Of a stretch of DNA of 64,000 bases, positions 36,626 through 43,894 are shown piece after piece (within the stretch, counting starts at the first letter, position 1; each line of letters starts with the position of its first letter). Below the pieces are notes generated by a model. The model had not been told where the DNA came from and ran no database searches. It was given only the letters and a program-made list of their open reading frames with translations. A program made the position numbers and the translations under genes. Source of the DNA: Clostridium bornimense (GTDB lineage: Bacteria > Bacillota > Clostridia > Clostridiales > Clostridiaceae); the NCBI RefSeq assembly GCF_018917145.1, contig NZ_JAHLOD010000016.1, forward strand, positions 1 to 64,000. Direction: 5' to 3'.

Positions 36626-37060
36626 CTAGCACCATTTTGCGTAAAGTATGGCACCTATTATAAGCAGAACACCGAATAATACCATCTTTAATCCTTTCGT
36701 AGCTTCCTTTTTCAATTTTATCTCTTCTTCAGAATTTCCTAGTTTAAAAGTATAAAAACACATATAAACTATAAATTGAAAAATACCCACTATTGAGATT
36801 ATTCCTCTTATGTCTTTAGTAAAAGCATTACTATAACTTATTGCAACCATAATTACCATTATAATACCAGATATATATATACCTAAATACCTTTTATCTT
36901 TACCTTTAGGATGATATAAATAAACCCACACAATCAACCCTATTAATGTTAAAATTGATAATACACAACATACAAAGATACTATTTTTTGATAAAAAACT
37001 TGTTGACGCCATAGCTAAAACCGCCACTAATCCCATAATCTTACTTCTTTTATCTTTCAT
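36626..37060 (-). CDS. Unit 4 candidate immunity protein 2, membrane protein
   Basis: 144 residues from ATG 37060 (GAGGTG 7 bases upstream; a GTG at 37069 overlaps the SD). Five hydrophobic segments and a Glu/Lys-rich loop (GNSEEEIKLKKEATKGLK) before the last helix. It follows a decayed tip fragment at 37080-37226. Related in layout to 37239-37673 and 38390-38851. The frame is intact although its toxin is gone, consistent with selection for immunity alone. Confidence 0.65.
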   Translation of the reverse strand: MKDKRSKIMGLVAVLAMASTSFLSKNSIFVCCVLSILTLIGLIVWVYLYHPKGKDKRYLGIYISGIIMVIMVAISYSNAFTKDIRGIISIVGIFQFIVYMCFYTFKLGNSEEEIKLKKEATKGLKMVLFGVLLIIGAILYAKWC

Positions 37061-37079
37061 TAACTTCACCTCATGTTTA

Positions 37080-37226
37080 TTAATTAATATATTTTTCTTT
37101 TATAATATTAGCACCGACAGATAGTTCCCATCCTATAACTCCAGCAATAAATACTCCACTAATTGCTGCAAAAGCTCCTGTTCCTAACATTAAACCTGCA
37201 GCTACACTTTTAACAATTTTATAACC
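37080..37226 (-). pseudogene. C-terminal fragment of a lost Rhs tip
   Basis: Open for ~48 codons before TAA at 37080-37082: VKSVAAGLMLGTGAFAAI, then GVFIAGVIGWELSVGANI and KEKYIN. Compare the unit 3 tip end (AGILITAGLGWVISVTASNI, KRDVIE). It has no core, linker or start; remains of a membrane-active tip between two intact immunity genes. Confidence 0.6.
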
Positions 37227-37238
37227 TTACTTTTAAAA

Positions 37239-37673
37239 TTATAAACTAATAAAAATAAGAAATACTCCTAATAATACAAAACCTATTCCTCCAACCCACA
37301 TTGCTATTTTTTCTTCAATAGACATTTCTTCAGTTTTGTATCTTTTTATACTTTCTATTATTAATACAATAAATACTTGTATAAAACATATATCAGTAAT
37401 TACACTTATTAATTTACTATTTATATATTCTTCATTTAAATTTGAAAGTGTTGTACCAATAACAAGTATTAATGTAGAAATTAAAATTATTACTACCCTT
37501 CTTGTTTTCTTATCTTGTTTTTTTCTTGACTTAAAATAGAAAATTGCTACTATAATCCCCATAATTATTATTACTGATAAAAACTCTTTTGGTATTACTG
37601 TCTGCCTTACAATAAACATTCCTAACAATGACGATATAACTGAATTTCTAATAATGTTATTCTTTTTCTCCAT
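37239..37673 (-). CDS. Unit 4 candidate immunity protein 1, membrane protein
   Basis: 144 residues with four to five helices and charged loops (KSRKKQDKKTRR, KRYKTEEMSIEEK). SD GAGGA 9 bases before ATG 37673. It follows the decayed unit 4 tip by ~90 bases. Its reading frame is intact while the tip has several stops, so the gene may be kept for protection against siblings that still carry the toxin. Confidence 0.65.
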   Translation of the reverse strand: MEKKNNIIRNSVISSLLGMFIVRQTVIPKEFLSVIIIMGIIVAIFYFKSRKKQDKKTRRVVIILISTLILVIGTTLSNLNEEYINSKLISVITDICFIQVFIVLIIESIKRYKTEEMSIEEKIAMWVGGIGFVLLGVFLIFISL

Positions 37674-37759
37674 ATGTATAATTCCTCACTACCTTTTATT
37701 CTTATCAAAATAATTATCAATCTTCTTAAATACCTCGTTGATGTTGTTGTTTTTATTAA

Positions 37760-38147
37760 TTATTTATTAATAGCTTGTTCAACAACATTCTCTCCTGCCA
37801 CTTGCACAAAACCTTTTAATGAATTCTTTATAACTGTGTTTTTTAATATATTTATCACTTTTGTTTTAACATTATTATAAATATTCTTTGCTTTATTTAC
37901 TACATTGCTTACCGCTTTCTTCACTGCCGTTTTAATCGACTTTTAAAAAATATCCACTTTTATCACTTATACTTACAGAATTCCTGTGACAATATGCAAA
38001 CATATTAAATAATAAGATGCCTTCAAGTTATCCCATTAACGTATCAGCATCATATATATATTTCACCTTATCTGTTCTATTATTTTCAAGCATTACTGCA
38101 TATCCTAAATTTTCTTTCTAGTTACTATCTGCTTAGATACATCCTAC
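37760..38147 (-). pseudogene. Unit 4 decayed Rhs core and tip
   Basis: Scattered recognisable pieces on the reverse strand: YMYDAD, LLFNMFAYCHRN, the SDKSGYF/SRLKRQ..KKAVSNVVNKAKN tract (frame-broken) and a tail FVQVAGENVVEQAINK before TAA at 37760-37762. Several stops and frameshifts. It shows that a full cassette once stood here. Confidence 0.65.
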
Positions 38148-38270
38148 TGTTAGTGTTATTATTCCTATATCTTCGGAGTCTTTTTACTTATTCTACAATC
38201 TTAACTTTCTCTTTTCATCTCATCATTTTTCTTTTATTGTTTACAGCCTATGGCTTAGCTTTCTTTTTAA
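38148..38270 (-). repeat. Cassette-border element, unit 4 (degenerate)
   Basis: AGCC-ATA-GGCT mini-hairpin retained with a different triloop; AAAGAAAAATGATGAGATG and AAAGTTAAG tracts recognisable; the last mini-hairpin is broken. Decay parallels that of the unit 4 tip. Confidence 0.5.
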
Positions 38271-38283
38271 TAGTTTTTGTAAT

Positions 38284-38322
38284 CTAAAAGAGATAGAAAA
38301 CCTTCGTATCTATCTCTTTTTA
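38284..38322. terminator. Cassette terminator, unit 3
   Basis: AAAAGAGATAGA...TCTATCTCTTTT with centre AAACCTTCGTA; a variant of the shared hairpin with a shorter right loop. Confidence 0.8.
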
Positions 38323-38389
38323 ATTTTATTTATTTTTATCCATATTCAGGCTAACAAAGAAACTTTCAAGTAATTTAAAAATACTCTTA

Positions 38390-38851
38390 CTATTCAAGCC
38401 ACTTTACTACCAGTATAAATAAGGTAGTACAAACTATTATGATTATTATTCCTATCATAGATTTTAAAAATGTCTTTTTAGCTTCTTTTATTTTCTCATT
38501 ACTATTGTCAAGAGTAAACATAACATACGTTGAATAAATAAGTAACTGTACAAAACCTATCACCGATATTATCAATATAAAACGATCACTAATATTAATT
38601 AGTATTCCATCAGAATATGCTATCGTAACAGTAATCCACAACACCAAACCAGATATAATAAATCCTACTACCTTTTTCTTATGCGGTTTATTAAAAGCAA
38701 CTAAAGTCCATATTAATGTTGATACAAGCAAAACACCTGCTATTAAACACCCTTTTAATACAAATTCTTCGGTAAAACATTGTGCTAAAAACATAGCTAC
38801 TAATACTAAAGTCCCGCCTACTTTATTATTTATTGACTTATTACTTTTCAT
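38390..38851 (-). CDS. Unit 3 candidate immunity protein, membrane protein
   Basis: 153 residues; helices at ~12-28, 32-52, 60-80, 90-112 and 130-150, with the Glu/Lys loop NSNEKIKEAKKTFLK before the last. Good SD GAGAGGA. It follows the unit 3 tip by 27 bases and precedes the cassette terminator. It is one of a set (36626, 37239, 25595) with the same architecture, probably a diverging immunity family. Confidence 0.68.
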   Translation of the reverse strand: MKSNKSINNKVGGTLVLVAMFLAQCFTEEFVLKGCLIAGVLLVSTLIWTLVAFNKPHKKKVVGFIISGLVLWITVTIAYSDGILINISDRFILIISVIGFVQLLIYSTYVMFTLDNSNEKIKEAKKTFLKSMIGIIIIIVCTTLFILVVKWLE

Positions 38852-38878
38852 ATAATCAACTTCCTCTCTTTCATTTGT

Positions 38879-39967
38879 TTATTCTATTACATCTCGTTTT
38901 ATATTACTTGCGGTAACTGATATTACCCATCCTAATCCTGCCGTAATTAATATTCCAGCTATTGCTGGAGCTCCTACTGCAGACATTACAGCTGTTACTC
39001 CAAGTCCTGCCAAATAACCAATTCCCAGACTAGCTACATCTATTGCACTTGAAATAGCTGCATCAAATGTAATTCCATCCTTAAAATTTAAAAGTATACC
39101 AGATGCCGTCAATCCTATTCCGCACGCCCCTATTTTTTGTACTTTTGTTGCAAACTTGCTAAAAGTCTCTATAGCTGATAATGAATTGTCTATTCCTGAT
39201 CCTACTGCATTAACTATATCTCCAGACGTGGTACTTGTAACAAAATTCTTTCCCTTATTTATTAAATTACTACCCGTTTGTTTTACTGATGATGCTACAT
39301 TCTTACTTGTCTGCTTTATCGAACTCTTTATAACTGGCCCATAATTTTTAACAGCATTTTTGACATTTTTATATGATGAAACTACTTTATTTTTAACTGT
39401 TTTAACTACTGCCTTTACCTTTTTTACTACTTTACTTACCGTTTTCTTTACTACCTTTGCAGCCTTCTTCAACCATTTTGGCAAGTATCCACTTTCATCA
39501 CTCATGTTAACAGGATTGTTATGACAATACGCAAACATATTAAATGATAAAATATCTCCTGTTTGTCCTATTAATGCATCAGCATTTATAAACCTTCCCC
39601 ACTCTGCATTATAATATCTACTTTGCAGATAATATAATCCAGTTTCTTCGTCATATCTATATCCTCTATATCTATATGGGTTCTTTACTCCTACACTATC
39701 CTTTAAACTTCCTGTTATTGATACTATATTTCCCCATGTATCATAACTATAACTTACTACTACTTTTCCTTCACTATCATGTAGTCCTATTACATCATTT
39801 TGTACATTTCTAATATAGAAATATTCCTTGCCATTTAAGTTCATGGAAATTAAATCGCCATCGGCATCATATGTATAGTATATCTTATCTGTTCCATTAT
39901 CTTTAAGTGTTACTACATCTCCTGATAGATAATATTTTGTCCGATGACTACCATCCGTAATATTCAC
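38879..39967 (-). CDS. Unit 3 displaced Rhs C-terminal tip
   Basis: 362 residues, the longest displaced tip; its first codons come from the 116-bp insertion (GTG start, NITDGSHR). It keeps the complete core end from YYLSGDVVTLKDNG to WGRFINADALIG without frameshift, then NNPVNMSDESGYLPKW, a 45-residue Lys/Val-rich amphipathic tract (KKAAKVVKKTVSKVVKKVK), a Ser/Lys linker and a hydrophobic C-terminus (AIDVASLGIGYLAGLG, GAPAIAGILITAGLGWV). Predicted membrane-active toxin. Best preserved silent cassette. No SD or signal peptide. Confidence 0.8.
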   Translation of the reverse strand: MNITDGSHRTKYYLSGDVVTLKDNGTDKIYYTYDADGDLISMNLNGKEYFYIRNVQNDVIGLHDSEGKVVVSYSYDTWGNIVSITGSLKDSVGVKNPYRYRGYRYDEETGLYYLQSRYYNAEWGRFINADALIGQTGDILSFNMFAYCHNNPVNMSDESGYLPKWLKKAAKVVKKTVSKVVKKVKAVVKTVKNKVVSSYKNVKNAVKNYGPVIKSSIKQTSKNVASSVKQTGSNLINKGKNFVTSTTSGDIVNAVGSGIDNSLSAIETFSKFATKVQKIGACGIGLTASGILLNFKDGITFDAAISSAIDVASLGIGYLAGLGVTAVMSAVGAPAIAGILITAGLGWVISVTASNIKRDVIE

Positions 39968-40056
39968 TTTGTGAATATACGGCTGCTACGTTCCTGGATA
40001 ACGATTTCTAACCTTTAGTCTCGCTTCGCTCCCCTAAATCTAAGAACTCTGTTTAT
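39941..40056 (-). repeat. 116-bp hairpin insertion in Rhs core remnant, unit 3
   Basis: Same site, same length and the same three hairpins as 32368-32483, with a few substitutions (CGTTCCTGG instead of CGTCCCTGG on the + strand). Confidence 0.8.
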
Positions 40057-40281
40057 TGTTACTCCATTTACTGTTTTTTCTGTTCTTATTCCGCTATCAT
40101 TGTACTTGTAACTTATTTCTTTGCCGTTTCCTGAAATTGATTTTAATTGTCTTCCCATTTCCCATGTGAACTTATATCCATCATAAGTTAATGGATTTCC
40201 TATTTCATCATAAGTTATTTCTTTTCCGTTGAATGCTGTTAGCTTGTCCTTCCAGTTGCTATCTCCATAGGTATATCCTAC
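39968..40281 (-). pseudogene. Unit 3 Rhs core remnant
   Basis: Codons matching VGYTYGDSNWKDKLTAFNG through IGNPLTYDGYKFTWEMGRQLKSISGN, nearly identical to residues 2189-2263 of the intact protein, then the insertion. It is the least degraded remnant and open up to the insertion, where frame is lost. Confidence 0.8.
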
Positions 40282-40385
40282 TCCACCACCTTCGGTGTTT
40301 TGCTTCTTCTATATTTTTAACTTTCTCTTTTAATCTCATCATTTCTATTTTATCTTTTACAGCCTTCGGCTCAGCTTCGCTGTTT
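40282..40385 (-). repeat. Cassette-border mini-hairpin element, unit 3
   Basis: Reverse strand CAGC-GAA-GCTG, AGCC-GAA-GGCT, a purine-rich spacer and CACC-GAA-GGTG, ending at GTAGGATATACC where the core remnant begins. Confidence 0.75.
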
Positions 40386-40401
40386 AATTGTTTCCCTACA
40401 A

Positions 40402-40441
40402 TCAAAGAGATAGAAAACTTTCGTCTTCTATCTCTTTTTTA
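40402..40441. terminator. Cassette terminator, unit 2
   Basis: AAAGAGATAGAA / TTCTATCTCTTT (40404-40415, 40427-40438) around AACTTTCGTC, with T-runs on both strands. Confidence 0.85.
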
Positions 40442-40487
40442 TTCTTTCATATAATATAAATACATTTTGAATTTATTTACAAACCCC

Positions 40488-40979
40488 TTAACTTAATATG
40501 GATAATAAAAGTAAAAATGTAATCCAGCACATAACTGTAACTAAGAAACACAAAGTAACTTTTAAAATTGTACTCTTATCCCCTACATTAATTCTTGTGC
40601 ATCCCATAACACCCATAACTGCTATTACTGCTGGCAATGCTCCACCTAGCGATATAACTGGAATAGCAAGACATAGAGTTATAAATATCCAACACCACCA
40701 TGAAATCGACTTTAATCCTGTATATTTGTTACCACTTATTAAGTATTTTCCATTATATGCTATATCAATTTTACTACCTATAGATACAAACCTACATTTA
40801 TCATTTCCTAACACAACTGGAACATCAATTCCTGTAAAAGCTCGAAATGACTTTTTAGGTAATTGAATCTCTTCACCATTAATTACTAATATTTCTTTGC
40901 CTGTCCACATATTTCTTTTATATTCAATATTATATTTATTATTATCAATTGATACTTCTAACAATTTTGAATTTGACAT
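40488..40979 (-). CDS. Unit 2 second downstream protein, soluble domain plus membrane helices
   Basis: 163 residues. The N-terminal ~90 residues are a beta-rich soluble domain (LLEVSIDNNKYNIEYKRNMW), followed by three hydrophobic segments (~95-112, 115-125, 140-162). It starts 3 bases after the stop of 40983-41414, so the pair is co-translated or tightly co-transcribed. Family not recognised. The pair may form a two-part immunity protein for the unit 2 tip. Confidence 0.6.
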   Translation of the reverse strand: MSNSKLLEVSIDNNKYNIEYKRNMWTGKEILVINGEEIQLPKKSFRAFTGIDVPVVLGNDKCRFVSIGSKIDIAYNGKYLISGNKYTGLKSISWWCWIFITLCLAIPVISLGGALPAVIAVMGVMGCTRINVGDKSTILKVTLCFLVTVMCWITFLLLLSILS

Positions 40980-40982
40980 ATA

Positions 40983-41414
40983 TCATCTATGCCTCCTTTT
41001 TTTGCGTCTCTTAATATTTTGAATATTTTCTATTATTAATTGTATTACCGTGATTGTACCAAACACAATAAAACTCACCCCATCTATTACCATTACAATG
41101 TTTAATAAAGTTTCATGAAACTCTATACCATTTAGCAATAATATTACATAAGGTATAAATAGCACCATACATGGTATAAAACAAACGAGTAAATATATTA
41201 CCCCATGTATCTTTATGTAGTACCTTCCCCTTCTTAAAGTAAGCCTATTGATTTTCTCTAATATTTTTAGCCTTGGTGGAATTCTCCATACACCTACTCC
41301 TCTTGCTTCTATTTCTCCTCCTATCTTAAAAGACAGCCTAACAGAAGAAAACGCTACTGCCATTACCCATTGTCTAAAAAGTATGTACATATAATAAGCT
41401 ATATCATTCCACAA
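40983..41414 (-). CDS. Unit 2 first downstream protein, basic membrane protein
   Basis: 143 residues from TTG 41414 with GAGGTGG 8 bases upstream. A soluble basic N-terminal half (RIPPRLKILEKINRLTLRR) and two to three helices in residues ~68-125, ending with KRRKKRRHR. It follows the unit 2 tip by 57 bases. No family recognised. Immunity or accessory role from position. Confidence 0.55.
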   Translation of the reverse strand: MWNDIAYYMYILFRQWVMAVAFSSVRLSFKIGGEIEARGVGVWRIPPRLKILEKINRLTLRRGRYYIKIHGVIYLLVCFIPCMVLFIPYVILLLNGIEFHETLLNIVMVIDGVSFIVFGTITVIQLIIENIQNIKRRKKRRHR

Positions 41415-41471
41415 TTTTAACCACCTCAGCCTTAACTATACTATTATTTTTTATACACCATACTCCTTTAC

Positions 41472-42419
41472 TTAATCCTGTGTCCACTTTATCATTCCTA
41501 AATAATCATTTCCAGTACTAACAACCCAACCTTTAAAAATTGCACTGGATGCACAATCTCTTAGATACTTGGTACGTGCTGTATTAGTAAAGAATAATGC
41601 TTTTACTCCCTCTGACTTCATAGATGAATATGCACCTGCACCTCCTAACGCACCACCAAAAGCTCCAACTGCCATACTTCTAACAACCTCTATTGGTCCT
41701 TGATTATTCAAAATTGCTGACGAACCCGATAATGTTGCTGCCCCTGCTACTTGACCCAGTAGTCCGATTCCTGTAGCTGCCAATCCCCCACCTACAGCCC
41801 CAGTCACTGTCGCTATTGCTGTCTCTTTTACATTAATATTTTTCATTTTCTTTTTATCAACAACTTTCTGCTTCACTACATTAGAAACTCCTCCAACTAC
41901 TGCACCGATAGCTGCTGAAGCCAAAACTGCAGCTCCTATTCCTGCAGATCCCAATGTAGATACAGTAACTGCGACTGCAACTGTTACTACTGCTACAACA
42001 GCAACAACCTTCGCTGCCTTTTTTATCACCTTTGCTGCTTTCTTCATCCACTTTGGCAAATATCCACTTTCATCACTCATATTCACCGGATTGTTATTGC
42101 AGTACTGGAACATATTATATCCCTGAATACTGCCCACTTCTGCAATTCCTGCATCTGCATTTATAAACCTTCCCCACTCTGCATTATAATATCTACTTTG
42201 AAGATAATATAATCCTGTTTCTTCATCATATCTATATCCTCTATATCTATATGGGTTCTTTTTACCTACACTATCTTTTAAACTTCCACTTATTGATACT
42301 ATATTTCCCCATGTATCATAACTATAACTTACTACTACTTTTCCTTCACTATCATGTAGTCCTATTACATCATTTTGTACATTTCTTATGTAGAAGTATT
42401 CTTTTCCATTTAGATTCAT
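41472..42419 (-). CDS. Unit 2 displaced Rhs C-terminal tip
   Basis: 315 residues. Core end from MNLNGKEYFYIRNVQND to WGRFINADAGI, the NNPVNMSDESGYLPKW prefix, then an unusually hydrophobic region (KVVAVVAVVTVAVAVTVS near 137, AVLASAAIGAVVGGV, VTGAVGGGLAATGIGLL) and a polar C-terminus (TNTARTKYLRD, GNDYLGMIKWTQD). Predicted membrane insertion followed by a small polar domain; activity unknown. The upstream core carries the same 1-base frameshift as unit 7. No SD or signal peptide. Confidence 0.78.
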   Translation of the reverse strand: MNLNGKEYFYIRNVQNDVIGLHDSEGKVVVSYSYDTWGNIVSISGSLKDSVGKKNPYRYRGYRYDEETGLYYLQSRYYNAEWGRFINADAGIAEVGSIQGYNMFQYCNNNPVNMSDESGYLPKWMKKAAKVIKKAAKVVAVVAVVTVAVAVTVSTLGSAGIGAAVLASAAIGAVVGGVSNVVKQKVVDKKKMKNINVKETAIATVTGAVGGGLAATGIGLLGQVAGAATLSGSSAILNNQGPIEVVRSMAVGAFGGALGGAGAYSSMKSEGVKALFFTNTARTKYLRDCASSAIFKGWVVSTGNDYLGMIKWTQD

Positions 42420-42756
42420 AGATATTAGATCGTCATCGGCATCATATGTATAGTATATCTTATCTGTTCCATTATCACTAGGAGTGTTACTGCACTTCCT
42501 GATAGATAATATTTTGCCCGATGACTACCATCCGTAATATTCACTTCGTGAATAAACGGCTGCTACGTCCCTGGATAACGATTTCTAACCTTTAGTCTCG
42601 CTTCGCTCCCCTAAATCCAAGAACTCTGTTTATTGTTACTCCATTTACTGTTTTTTCTGTTCTTATTCCACTATCATTATATTTATAACTTATTTCTTTT
42701 CTATTATATGTTATTAGCTTATCCTTCCAGTTGCTTTCTCCATAAGTATATCCTAC
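42420..42756 (-). pseudogene. Unit 2 Rhs core remnant
   Basis: Short version of the core: VGYTYGESNWKDKLI joined to KEISYKYNDSGIRTEKTVNGVT by an internal deletion, then the 116-bp insertion, then SAVTL with the frameshifted CTCCTAGTGATAATGG also present in unit 7. Confidence 0.8.
42518..42633 (-). repeat. 116-bp hairpin insertion in Rhs core remnant, unit 2
   Basis: Same site and length as the other copies. In the central hairpin the AAA triloop is changed to GAA and one arm base differs (CCGTTTATTCAC), leaving the stem nearly intact. Confidence 0.8.
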
Positions 42757-42860
42757 TCCACCACCTTTGGTGTTTTACTTCTTCTATATTTTTAACTTTC
42801 TCTTTTAATCTCATCATTTCTATTTTATCTTCTACAGCCTACGGCTCAGCTTTGCTGTTT
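42757..42860 (-). repeat. Cassette-border mini-hairpin element, unit 2
   Basis: CAGC-AAA-GCTG, AGCC-GTA-GGCT and CACC-AAA-GGTG: all three stems are kept while the triloops differ from units 3 and 5. Confidence 0.75.
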
Positions 42861-42875
42861 TATTGTTTTACTAAA

Positions 42876-42914
42876 ACAAAAGAGATAGAAAACTTTCGTC
42901 TTCTATCTCTTTTA
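42876..42914. terminator. Cassette terminator, unit 1 (main Rhs operon)
   Basis: AAAAGAGATAGAA / TTCTATCTCTTTT (42879-42891, 42901-42913) around AACTTTCGTC. It ends the operon that starts with the intact Rhs gene. Confidence 0.85.
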
Positions 42915-43021
42915 AATGAAAATTATAATTATACTGTAACTTACTAATGACTATCTTCTTTAAACACTAATTCATTTTCTTTGTATATAACTCTATGCAA
43001 TTTTTACCATAAGCTTTACTA

Positions 43022-43487
43022 TTAGAAATTTCCCAAGTTATATTTATTTATCCTATTACCAATATTTATATCTATAAAAATATCTGAATCCTCTAGTTTT
43101 TTTATACACAACCTGATAAATAGGGCTAATAAAATTATAAACGAAATTGCTTGTATTAACCTAAAAATTGTTGCATAAATTGGTACTCTGTACATTATTC
43201 TTGAATTTCCTTTTTCATCTACACATTTTACAGTTGTAAAAAAGAATTTATTAGACAGAGTATATGTTTTTGAATTACGTTTAATAACTCTTACTTCCCT
43301 ATAATCTATATAATCTAAAGTTTTATCACTTATTAGTGTTCCATCCAATCTATAAGTTAATTCATGATGCCCTCTTACAGTCACTATTATCAGATTAGCA
43401 TATTCATCTATTTTAAAATAAAAATCTTCACTTAATCCTAAATTGTATACTCTAATAAATTTGCCTTCCTTATTATAATTGAAGTTA
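43022..43487 (-). pseudogene. 5'-truncated propeller-type membrane protein behind the main immunity gene
   Basis: The frame continues upstream of the first Met (43384) to about 43487 without a stop and reads FNYNKEGKFIRVYNLGLSEDF and FKIDEYANLIIV, matching residues ~68-100 of 27939-28598; downstream it is ~75% alike (SDKTLDYIDYREVRVIKRNSK, LIQAISFIILLALFI). The signal anchor and first repeat are gone, cut exactly at the stop of the preceding gene. Probably non-functional or a C-terminal membrane fragment. Confidence 0.7.
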
Positions 43488-43496
43488 CTAGTACTA

Positions 43497-43874
43497 TTAA
43501 TTTTCTTTTTCTAACTCTTTTTGTTTTATGTAATTTTTATGTGTTTTAGTTTTAGGCTTAACTATAATAAACTGCATAACTGAAATTATAGCTATAATTA
43601 CACTAACTTCTCCATACCCACAACTTTTTAGTATATATGCAAAGGGTGAACATATACCTAAAATTAATATTGATATCTCTAATGCCATATCTATATCTGT
43701 TCCAAACTTTATCTTTTTTATATTTAAATATATAAATCTAATTATTACAGCAATTATTAATTCTCCTGCAATAATTGTCATAATACTAACTTCATCTATA
43801 AAAGTTAATCCTAATATAGCTATTATTCCACCTATAATTGCACATATACCTTGAATTTTTGTTTCATTTTTCAT
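43497..43874 (-). CDS. Immunity candidate of the intact Rhs toxin, four-helix membrane protein
   Basis: 125 residues with helices at ~8-26, 30-50, 64-82 and 88-105 and a polar KTKTHKNYIKQKELEKEN tail. It follows the intact Rhs gene by 20 bases with a strong SD (AGGAGG), the classic immunity position. Paralogue at 24259-24630. Because the cognate tip is hydrophobic and glycine-rich, a membrane immunity protein that blocks pore formation is plausible, as for pore-forming colicins; this is inference. Confidence 0.75.
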   Translation of the reverse strand: MKNETKIQGICAIIGGIIAILGLTFIDEVSIMTIIAGELIIAVIIRFIYLNIKKIKFGTDIDMALEISILILGICSPFAYILKSCGYGEVSVIIAIISVMQFIIVKPKTKTHKNYIKQKELEKEN

Positions 43875-43894
43875 AAATTTATCCTCCTAAGTAT

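Noticed and set aside
32607-42860. Open frame through the cassette-border element (SEAELEALKDKIEMMRLKKK-like)
   Set aside because: It reads as a helical peptide in some copies, but others have stops or shifts, and the base changes follow stem pairing rather than codons, so I treat it as a structured non-coding element.
30784-42914. Regularly spaced AAAGAGATAGAA hairpins as a CRISPR array
   Set aside because: Spacing is 2-4 kb with genes between copies and there are no spacers; they are terminators.
43022-43384. A 120-residue intact protein starting at Met 43384
   Set aside because: Homology to 27939-28598 continues upstream of that Met to the stop of the preceding gene, so it is a truncated paralogue and not a complete gene.
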